From positions 1 through 28,501 of IMG/VR virus record IMGVR_UViG_3300032331_003503: DNA of 28,501 nt; one strand, given 5' to 3'. Positions within the stretch are counted from its first letter, which is position 1. Each line of letters opens with the position of its first letter. Origin of the DNA: a virus. The notes below the pieces were generated by a model. It did no database searches. It was not told the origin of the DNA and saw only the letters and a program-made list of their open reading frames with translations. Position numbers and translations under genes: made by a program. Shown here in pieces: positions 7,627 to 14,033 of the stretch.

Positions 7627-8143
7627 AATCTTCTAATATCACTTCTCCTGTTTCAAAATCAATATCTTTGACTTCAGTTTCCCAAACAAATTTAACACCC
7701 TTATCAACCAAATATTGATACCATGTTTTAGCAATTTCATGTAAATAGTTTGAACCAATATGCCATACAGGAAATAAACGTAAACCAAAGTATGGTTTAA
7801 TAAATTCAGGTTCTTCTTGTGGATCAGAACAAAATATTTCTTCTGGTTTAGGATGAAAACGTCTAAAGTTACTAATAACTTGATCCATTAATTCCATTGC
7901 TTTATCCTCACCACAATACTTACTTAACACACCTCCAATTGCTGTGTGGTAAGTTAATTTACCATCACTCCAACCTCCAGCACCTAACATACCTGTCATT
8001 ACTTCTTCAGGTAAACGATTATGTGGATCGTTTCCTTTATCTATAATGGTAATAAGTTCACCTGGGTATCCATTATCAACCAATTTAGTAGCCGTGTTGA
8101 TACCTGCTACTCCTGCTCCAACAATTACAATTTTTTTATCCAT
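7625..8143 (-). CDS. FAD-dependent oxidoreductase, N-terminal half (split gene)
   Basis: I place the start at the ATG 8141-8143 (MDKKIVIVGAGVAGINTATK). A longer frame from a GTG at 8227 would translate straight through a terminator hairpin and is not credible. The 172 residues hold the Rossmann dinucleotide motif GAGVAG at 9-14, then GAGGWSDGKLTYHTAIGG, the flavoprotein signature of COG2509 dehydrogenases, and HIGSNYLHEIAKTWYQYL. The protein ends VKDIDFETGEVILED. In the family the next residues lead into a second glycine-rich strand, which is found at the start of the 6240-7022 gene. Together the halves total about 430 residues, close to a complete enzyme. The gene is the first of its unit after the 8199-8227 terminator. 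Confidence 0.85.
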   Translation of the reverse strand: MDKKIVIVGAGVAGINTATKLVDNGYPGELITIIDKGNDPHNRLPEEVMTGMLGAGGWSDGKLTYHTAIGGVLSKYCGEDKAMELMDQVISNFRRFHPKPEEIFCSDPQEEPEFIKPYFGLRLFPVWHIGSNYLHEIAKTWYQYLVDKGVKFVWETEVKDIDFETGEVILED

Positions 8144-8194
8144 GTTTTTTATCTTATATTTAAATATATTTAATTTTTTCCCGTAAGCCAAAAT

Positions 8195-8227
8195 AAAAGT
8201 GGCCCACTTTTTTAAAAGGTGGGCCAC
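8195..8227 (-). terminator. Rho-independent terminator after the 8288-9058 gene
   Basis: A perfect 9-bp stem (GTGGCCCAC at 8199-8207 with GTGGGCCAC at 8219-8227) has an A/T-rich loop that can extend the pairing. On the gene strand it is followed by TTTTATTTT. It lies 61 bases past the stop of the 8288-9058 gene. The 8144-8287 interval otherwise shows no gene. Confidence 0.88.
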
Positions 8228-8287
8228 AGCTCCATAGTTTTTAATTAAAACGACCGGCTATGAATCGATCTATAATATTATATTTAA

Positions 8288-9058
8288 TTATTCAAATGGA
8301 TAATCAAAATATGTTTTAGTATAAATATTAGGTATTCTTCGCACAGTTTGTAATTTTCCTCCAGATACAAATGGTTTTCCAAAATCAACATCAATCCAAT
8401 CTAATTTACCATTAGCATCACCTTTACCACCAACTCCAGTAGATGTATTTATTATTTTACCTTTACCAAATTTTTCATGTTCAAACTCAGCTCCTTTTCT
8501 ATAATCAGTTCTTATAGTATACGATATATTTTCTGTTGATGGTTTTTCTTTTTTAGGATCTTCAATACCCATTACTTTATTTAAATCAATAGGATATAAG
8601 GCTTCGGGAAATTCTAAAATTTTAACTGGTTCGTCTCCGTATTTTCTTTTAGAATGTTCTCTTACTTCTTTTCCAAAATCTTCAGCATCAGAGATAATCA
8701 CACTAACTAATGAATTTTCTTTTACTATAACGTAATAGTATGTACCTGTTCCTTCTAATGTAGTAAGAGTAATCGAATATTTTCTGCCTCCAGTTTCAAT
8801 AACAGGAATAAAAAACTTATATCCTACTCTATACGTTTCAGATAAAGGTACAGTGTCTTTATTTTCTAAATCAGAAAGTTTTTTATATAGAATATTCTGG
8901 ATATATTTGATTAGAGGTTCTTTAACTTGGTCTAAAGTAAAATTGCCTAACGCATTTTTAGAAACATATAAATCAAGAATATTATCTACTCTTTCTTTTT
9001 TTCTATCTTTATAATGTCTTGATAGATTGAGTTCTTTTAATATATCTATTAGTTTCAT
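8288..9058 (-). CDS. Phage protein with leader helix and UvrD-tail-like Tudor domain
   Basis: The 256-residue product starts MKLIDILKELNLSRHYKDRK, a short leader helix followed by an H-x-x-x-R-x-x-E-R motif (SRHYKDRKKERVDNIL) seen in other phage proteins. The middle region is beta-rich (IETGGRKYSITLTTLEGTGT). The C-terminal 65 residues read GAEFEHEKFGKGKIINTSTG and later IDVDFGKPF. This fits the small beta-barrel at the C-terminus of UvrD/PcrA helicases, with the order G-x-x-V-x-H-x-x-F-G-x-G. In helicases that domain contacts RNA polymerase. Whether it does so here is unknown. The gene has its own AT-rich box and a strong terminator, so it is probably monocistronic. Confidence 0.75.
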   Translation of the reverse strand: MKLIDILKELNLSRHYKDRKKERVDNILDLYVSKNALGNFTLDQVKEPLIKYIQNILYKKLSDLENKDTVPLSETYRVGYKFFIPVIETGGRKYSITLTTLEGTGTYYYVIVKENSLVSVIISDAEDFGKEVREHSKRKYGDEPVKILEFPEALYPIDLNKVMGIEDPKKEKPSTENISYTIRTDYRKGAEFEHEKFGKGKIINTSTGVGGKGDANGKLDWIDVDFGKPFVSGGKLQTVRRIPNIYTKTYFDYPFE

Positions 9059-9064
9059 TAATAG

Positions 9065-9082
9065 TATTTTGTTGTAAAAATA
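9065..9082 (-). promoter_or_regulatory. Recurring AT-rich start box (9058 gene)
   Basis: The gene strand reads TATTTTTACAACAAAATA, ending 6 bases before the ATG. It is a variant of the box before other genes. Confidence 0.5.
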
Positions 9083-9103
9083 AGTACTTCTAGGATCTAT
9101 AAA

Positions 9104-9637
<534 letters not shown>

Positions 9638-9650
9638 ATAAATTTTGTTT

Positions 9651-9678
9651 AAAGAAGCCCACGTATGAGGTGGGCTTC
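9651..9678 (-). terminator. Hairpin terminator after the holin-like gene
   Basis: A 9-bp stem (GAAGCCCAC at 9654-9662 with GTGGGCTTC at 9670-9678) has a 7-base loop. On the gene strand it is followed by only TTTAAAC, so it is a weaker T-tract terminator. It lies 7 bases after the stop of the 9686-9874 gene. Confidence 0.7.
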
Positions 9679-9685
9679 AAATTAA

Positions 9686-9874
9686 TTATTTTACTTTTAA
9701 TTTTTCAGTAGCAGCGATGCGGAAATAAATTGCACCAACAGCACCAGCAATAGTTAATACATCATCTAATGTTGCACCTAAATCAAAACCTAAAAGTCTG
9801 GTTAAGAGAGGAGAAAGAGTTACGAGCACTGACCAAATCGTTTTCGATTGGAGCCATGATTTTACGTCTATCAT
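9686..9874 (-). CDS. Putative holin
   Basis: The 62-residue product has a short polar N-terminus (MIDVKSWLQSKTIW), a hydrophobic stretch SVLVTLSPLLTRLLG, a short loop around FDLGATLDD, a second hydrophobic stretch VLTIAGAVGAIYF and a basic tail (RIAATEKLKVK). Two membrane segments, a length near 60 and a charged C-terminus match small phage holins. The S-K-T-x-W start and the A-G-x-x-x-A-I-x-x-R-x-x-A pattern are also seen in them. Holins permit endolysin release by forming membrane lesions. The candidate endolysin is distant, at 17815-18285. It could instead be another small membrane protein. It is flanked by its own AT-rich box and a terminator. Confidence 0.75.
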   Translation of the reverse strand: MIDVKSWLQSKTIWSVLVTLSPLLTRLLGFDLGATLDDVLTIAGAVGAIYFRIAATEKLKVK

Positions 9875-9892
9875 ATTGTTTTGTTTTTAATT

Positions 9893-9908
9893 GTTTATTA
9901 TAAATATT
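9893..9908 (-). promoter_or_regulatory. AT-rich box upstream of the holin-like gene
   Basis: The gene strand reads AATATTTATAATAAAC, 18 bases before the ATG, with an A-rich spacer. The core matches the recurring box, but the spacing is longer than elsewhere. Confidence 0.4.
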
Positions 9909-10743
9909 AAGAAACCTTTTGAACTACCCAAAAGTCGTCTGATAATTGTCTATTAGTTAAGTATTCATAAGGCATATAAAAATATCCTTTATCACCCCAT
10001 TTAGTTCCCCATGAATTTTGCACAATAAAGCATTCCATTTCATCATCATAGCCCATCACAATTATTGCATGGCCACCCAACATTCTTTCTTCTTTATCAG
10101 GCATAGGCATTTTACCTGTTTTAGCTACTTCACGAGATTGAAAACTTTCATATACTGCAAAACCACCAACAAACGGAAATCCTGAAGCTAAACATGATTT
10201 AAAATCATATAACGAGCGATTTAAACGTTCATATTTTACGGCTTTATTATCTGATGCTTCTTTATAGCAACTGTCTGTGGGCTTATTTTTGAATTTAGAT
10301 ATAACATATGGCCAGCTATCTTCAGTACATACTCCTACTTTATTAATTGACTTAATACCATCTCTTAACATGGCACCACTATCTCTATCAACAGTACCTT
10401 CCATTAAACGTTCGTTATAATAGATAAATAAACGTGAAGGAACATAAAATTCTTCTTCTTGTTGTTTAAATACACTAAAAGCAAATGCTGTAGATATAGC
10501 GTTAGCTGTACAACTACCTAAAGCACCTTGATCAAATATAGGTAAATCGTTTTTTCTTAAATCTACCTTAGCAGGTAGTTTTTTCATCTTCTTAGGAAGA
10601 GAAAACATTAAGTCACGATGGTCTGGGGTATCAGGTGTCCAACCAAAAAATCTTTTATCTTTTGGTTTAATTTTATTAACTACTTTACTTTTAGAAGCTT
10701 TTTTAGGGGTAGCTTTTTTGGTAACTTTTTTAGATTTAGCCAT
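9907..10743 (-). CDS. Papain-like (C1A) cysteine protease
   Basis: The catalytic set is complete. The oxyanion-hole Gln72 and nucleophile Cys78 lie in DQGALGSCTANA. His225 lies in GGHAIIVMGYDD, and Asn243 in VQNSWGTKWGDKGYFYMP. Upstream of these, residues 34-45 (GWTPDTPDHRDL) and LPAKVDLR match the start of bacterial and viral C1A peptidases. The first 30 residues are a Lys-rich tail (KKVTKKATPKKASKSK) with no signal peptide, so the enzyme is probably cytoplasmic or virion-bound. At 278 residues there is little room for an inhibitory propeptide. Substrates could be virion precursors, host proteins or cell-envelope peptides; the sequence does not tell. The start is supported by an AT-rich box 2 bases upstream. 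Confidence 0.93.
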   Translation of the reverse strand: MAKSKKVTKKATPKKASKSKVVNKIKPKDKRFFGWTPDTPDHRDLMFSLPKKMKKLPAKVDLRKNDLPIFDQGALGSCTANAISTAFAFSVFKQQEEEFYVPSRLFIYYNERLMEGTVDRDSGAMLRDGIKSINKVGVCTEDSWPYVISKFKNKPTDSCYKEASDNKAVKYERLNRSLYDFKSCLASGFPFVGGFAVYESFQSREVAKTGKMPMPDKEERMLGGHAIIVMGYDDEMECFIVQNSWGTKWGDKGYFYMPYEYLTNRQLSDDFWVVQKVS

Positions 10744-10745
10744 AA

Positions 10746-10763
10746 TATTTTATGATAAATATT
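10746..10763 (-). promoter_or_regulatory. Recurring AT-rich start box (protease gene)
   Basis: The gene strand reads AATATTTATCATAAAATA, ending 2 bases before the ATG. It differs from the consensus at one or two positions and overlaps the stop of the preceding gene. Confidence 0.5.
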
Positions 10764-11233
10764 TATAGGACCCAAATCGGTTTATTATTTAATTTTTTCC
10801 AATCTAATTTTTTAATACCTACTTTATCTTTAATATAGAAATTTTTATATGCCTCTATTGTATTCTCCATTTTAAATTCCTCAGGCATACATTGTGGTGG
10901 AGGTGTAAAACCATTGTCTGGTAGATTAGGTTCATTGTCTCTACACCATTCAAGTACAGTTTGTGTTTTATGGGGTTTACCATAGCGTTTAGTAAATTCA
11001 TTACAAATTTCTAAACCATGAGATATAAGCCATCTGTAGTGTTGAATTGATTCTCTAACCCATTTTGTTGATGGGTGATTTTTATGAGCACGTTTATATG
11101 GTGCTTCAGAATTTGTTTCCCAATGTGCAGTACAACACATTTGTGCACTTTCAATTTGCATTTTGCGGATGTGATCATCTGCTAGCTCTTGTGCTGCGAT
11201 GATTGGATCTTCATTGATGTAAAATATATTCAT
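10763..11233 (-). CDS. Conserved phage protein, distant pyrimidine-dimer-glycosylase-like layout
   Basis: The product starts MNIFYINEDPIIAAQELADD and continues HIRKMQIESAQMCCTAHWET. After that come a KNHPSTKWVRESIQHYRWL segment and EFTKRYGKPHKTQTV, then FTPPPQCMPEEFK. I recognise this as a family common in phages: D-P-x-x-A-A-x-x-L-x-D-x-H-x-x-K-M, then H-P-x-x-x-W, then R-Y-G-K-x-H, then P-P-Q-x-M-P. Its order of conserved His, Arg and aromatic residues recalls T4 endonuclease V (pyrimidine dimer glycosylase), but the catalytic N-terminal Thr of that enzyme is not present at residue 2. The function is therefore open. It starts a unit: the terminator at 11256-11278 lies just upstream, and an AAAGG ribosome-binding site precedes the ATG. 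Confidence 0.75.
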   Translation of the reverse strand: MNIFYINEDPIIAAQELADDHIRKMQIESAQMCCTAHWETNSEAPYKRAHKNHPSTKWVRESIQHYRWLISHGLEICNEFTKRYGKPHKTQTVLEWCRDNEPNLPDNGFTPPPQCMPEEFKMENTIEAYKNFYIKDKVGIKKLDWKKLNNKPIWVL

Positions 11234-11255
11234 AACCTTTGTTTTACATTAATAT

Positions 11256-11278
11256 AAAAAAGGCCTCCGAGGAGGCCT
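11256..11278 (-). terminator. Rho-independent terminator after the 11323-12480 gene
   Basis: A perfect palindromic stem (AGGCCTCC at 11261-11268, GGAGGCCT at 11271-11278) is followed on the gene strand by a run of T. It lies about 45 bases after the stop of the 11323-12480 gene. Confidence 0.88.
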
Positions 11279-11322
11279 AATATTTTATTTTTTATTTTTT
11301 TATAAGTATATTATTTTGGATT

Positions 11323-12480
11323 TTAGGCAGTTGGTTTAGCACTTTGTGTTTTTGCTATTTCTTTATCATCTTTTAATGCTAACTCAAAACTATATTTTGG
11401 TGCATAATTTTTAGCCCATTCATAATCCATTTTATTAGCTACTACTTTTGGTTCTCCTCTTAATCCTTTAAGTTGATTTGGGTATTTATCTAATATATAT
11501 TTTAAAGCAGCTTCAGCTTCTTCTTTTTTTACAAACCCCCCAACAAAAATTATATTTGAATAATAATTTATTGTAACTTCTGGACGACTTTGAATGACAC
11601 CTCCTTGAGCAATTGTACCAAGATCTTTTGCTAAACCTTTCTTTCCTAATTCTGGATTCTGATAGGTCATTGTAACTTTTTTATTAGATGTAATAGGATC
11701 ACCTTTAACATTTTTTAAAGGAGAACCATTTATATCTAATGGATTATTAGGTTTCATTTTACTAAGATATAAATATAAATTCTTAGCTATACCACCTAAA
11801 ATACTTTCATCTACTTCATTTAAATCATCTTCAAATAACGCTTGTACTTCTTCTTTTAAGCTTTTATTTTTCTTAGTAGCTAATTTAGTAGCCGTAGCAT
11901 ACATTTTAGATTTTTCATCTTTTGATTTACCGAAGCTCTTAGATTTCTTCATACCTTTAACGATATCTTCTTTCTTCTCTTTTTGAGCAGCTGTCATTTT
12001 CTTTTTAGCTTCTTCAACTTTAGCTTTATATTCAGTTTCTGAGATGATACCTGCTAGTTTTTGCATATGAAGTACTTGTTCTTCATTTAAAGAATCTTCT
12101 TCTAGTTGAGCTCCAGCAGGTGGATCAATAGTAACTTCGTCAATTACTTCATCCATCATACCTTCATCTTCAGTTGATTTAGCAGACATTTTACCTTCAG
12201 CTTTAGTCTTCATTTTATCTAATACTTTTTCAGCTTTAGCTTTATATTTTTGAAGTTCTTTAATTTCTTTTTTAAGCTCATTGATTTTAGTACTATCCAT
12301 CATATCATGATAAGCTTCATCTAAACCTTCCATGTTAGCTTTCTTTTCACGAAGTGCAATAGCTTCTTCACATGCTCTAATTTTAGCTTCTTGAGCTGCA
12401 ATGTTTCCTGATGCTTCTACTTCACGAATATATTCTTGAATTGATTCTTTAATAAGTTGTCTAAGTTGAATGTTTTCCAT
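11323..12480 (-). CDS. Multi-module internal/virion-type protein (385 aa)
   Basis: The N-terminus MENIQLRQLIKESIQEYIRE is a leader helix with an I-R-E site. Residues 25-100 form a likely coiled coil (KINELKKEIKELQKYKAKAE). A second leader-type module sits in the middle, VLHMQKLAGIISETEYKAK, nearly the same as the N-terminus of the 21534-21968 product. Then comes a basic motif, KKSKSFGKSKDEKSKMYATA, of a type repeated in other phage proteins. After another acidic LxE-rich stretch (LFEDDLNEVDE), the last 150 residues form a separate alpha/beta domain (YYSNIIFVGGFVKKEEAEAA). The protein could be cut into pieces by a prohead protease. Its function is unknown. A start box lies 7 bases upstream and a strong terminator follows. 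Confidence 0.8.
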   Translation of the reverse strand: MENIQLRQLIKESIQEYIREVEASGNIAAQEAKIRACEEAIALREKKANMEGLDEAYHDMMDSTKINELKKEIKELQKYKAKAEKVLDKMKTKAEGKMSAKSTEDEGMMDEVIDEVTIDPPAGAQLEEDSLNEEQVLHMQKLAGIISETEYKAKVEEAKKKMTAAQKEKKEDIVKGMKKSKSFGKSKDEKSKMYATATKLATKKNKSLKEEVQALFEDDLNEVDESILGGIAKNLYLYLSKMKPNNPLDINGSPLKNVKGDPITSNKKVTMTYQNPELGKKGLAKDLGTIAQGGVIQSRPEVTINYYSNIIFVGGFVKKEEAEAALKYILDKYPNQLKGLRGEPKVVANKMDYEWAKNYAPKYSFELALKDDKEIAKTQSAKPTA

Positions 12481-12487
12481 TATAAGG

Positions 12488-12505
12488 TATTTTTATTATA
12501 AATAT
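12488..12505 (-). promoter_or_regulatory. Recurring AT-rich start box (12480 gene)
   Basis: The gene strand reads ATATTTATAATAAAAATA, ending 7 bases before the ATG, with an ACCTT stretch between. Confidence 0.5.
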
Positions 12506-12516
12506 ATATAAATTAA

Positions 12517-13788
12517 TTAAGATTTATGAATTTTTAACTTTAAATTTCCAGTACCCTTAATCAATCTATGATACATATGTTTAGGTATAGAAATAGATTC
12601 GTTCATTGAAGTTGGTAACTGGTTGTCTAATTGAATTTTCCAATCTGTTTCTCCTAATATTTCTACTGTGCGGTGTTCATTATCACGATGCCACATTAAT
12701 TCAATTGGATCTATATTTTCATTAAATTCACGAATAATATATGTGTCTGTAACTTCTATATCTTTATATGGTTTTTTATTTTCATCTAAATCTTCTAAAC
12801 CAGTATCGTCTTTAGTAAGATCTTTAGCGATTTGCTTCATTTCACCCATAGCCCAATTCTTTTGAGCAGATGTTAATTTATCGTTTAATGCATTCTCGAT
12901 AAATGAAATAAACTCATTTTCATCTAATTTATATACTTCAGCAAAGAATAATTCTCTTACACGATCATCATCTATATTACTTTCAAAATATAAATCATTT
13001 AACTTATCATAAATAAATTTACCATACTGGAAATCACGAGGTTCATTAGATACTTTGTCTACTGCTCCTATGATTGCTTTATTTTGTTCTTTGTCTTGTC
13101 CAAATCCTTGTGTACCAACAATTTCATATAAACCTTTTACAATTTCATGAACTAACATTGGAAAACAAAGTGCTCTAGCTTTAATAACAAAACGCTCTTC
13201 TTCCTCATCATATACCATTTCACTGTCACCGCCTGCCATTTTTTGACCTTGTTCTAGAGCGGCTAACATCATTGCAATAGCGTTTTCATCATCATAAATT
13301 CCAAATACTTGTTTTAGAATTTCTCCGTACTTATCTACTAATGAGTTATCTAATAAATCTAAATATTCTCTAAATAAGTAAAAAGCAAATGAACCTCTAA
13401 TTGAGGCACCTTGAGTAATACCGTTTATAATACGACGTTTTGCTTTTAATGCTTCAGGAGCGGTAATATCTTCTGTTGGTGTTTCATCCGTTGCTCCTGA
13501 TCCTAGATTCATATCATCTCCTATCTTAGCATCAATTTTGATGTTAGCATAATCAATAATAGGATATGCTTGAGTAACCATATCAACAGCTATTTGAGCT
13601 AAGACATCACGATATGGAGCTTCAGCCGCCATAATTTCTTTTAATATTTCTCGTGAACTCATTAATGTTTGCATTAATGACTTATTACCAAGCATTTGTT
13701 TTAAAGACTGACCTGACTTACCTTTTAAGGCAGCCATTGTTTCAGGTTTAAATATCTTTTCGTATTCGACTTCTAGTAAACGTCCCAT
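12517..13788 (-). CDS. Conserved virion-type protein with C-terminal cupin-like domain
   Basis: The 423-residue product has a large helical N-terminal region (about 1-335). It begins MGRLLEVEYEKIFKPETMAA and includes SIRGSFAFYLFREYLDLLD, with an acidic patch YDEEEERF. The C-terminal 80 residues form a distinct module: DTYIIREFNENIDPIELMWH, RDNEHRTVEILGETDWKIQL, then ISIPKHMYHRLIKGTGNL. This matches a small cupin-like domain known as a free-standing protein in marine T4-like phages (W-H-R-D, then Q-L-D-N, I-P, then Y-H-R-x-I-K-G). Histidines in WHRD and YHR could bind metal. Here it is fused to a larger protein. Its ATG overlaps the stop of the 81-residue gene upstream (TAATG). The function is unknown. 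Confidence 0.78.
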   Translation of the reverse strand: MGRLLEVEYEKIFKPETMAALKGKSGQSLKQMLGNKSLMQTLMSSREILKEIMAAEAPYRDVLAQIAVDMVTQAYPIIDYANIKIDAKIGDDMNLGSGATDETPTEDITAPEALKAKRRIINGITQGASIRGSFAFYLFREYLDLLDNSLVDKYGEILKQVFGIYDDENAIAMMLAALEQGQKMAGGDSEMVYDEEEERFVIKARALCFPMLVHEIVKGLYEIVGTQGFGQDKEQNKAIIGAVDKVSNEPRDFQYGKFIYDKLNDLYFESNIDDDRVRELFFAEVYKLDENEFISFIENALNDKLTSAQKNWAMGEMKQIAKDLTKDDTGLEDLDENKKPYKDIEVTDTYIIREFNENIDPIELMWHRDNEHRTVEILGETDWKIQLDNQLPTSMNESISIPKHMYHRLIKGTGNLKLKIHKS

Positions 13789-14033
13789 TATTTTTTAAGT
13801 TTTAAAAAGCGTTGAGTTATCTTATTAACTAATTCTTTTTCAGTTTCTTTTAATGCTTTTGGTTTTGGTTGAACACCAGGGGCTGGTTTATCAAACCCTC
13901 TACGTTTTGGAGTAGTACCAGGTTTAGTAGTAGGAGGCGCTTCAATGGTTTCTTTTTCTTTAGCAGGAGCGTTTTCTGCTAATACTGAAGCTAATTCTTC
14001 TTGAATTATACGTCTTAAGTCGCTTACTTTCAT
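13788..14033 (-). CDS. Small basic internal-type protein with targeting leader
   Basis: The 81-residue product starts MKVSDLRRIIQEELASVLAE, one of the cleanest leader helices in the window, with an L-A-E site at residue 20. The rest is low-complexity and rich in Pro, Lys and Thr (TTKPGTTPKRRGFDKPAPG), ending in a short basic helix. Size, leader and basic disordered body resemble T4 internal proteins and core peptides, which are packed in the head after leader removal. No fold is evident. The gene overlaps the 858-residue gene upstream by 4 bases and the gene downstream by 1 base, so all three are one operon. Confidence 0.8.
   Translation of the reverse strand: MKVSDLRRIIQEELASVLAENAPAKEKETIEAPPTTKPGTTPKRRGFDKPAPGVQPKPKALKETEKELVNKITQRFLKLKK

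Noticed and set aside
8144-8227. Possible upstream extension of the oxidoreductase N-half from a GTG at 8227
   Set aside because: The extra residues are a translation of the terminator hairpin itself. The ATG at 8143 gives the expected Rossmann start MDKKIVIVGAG.
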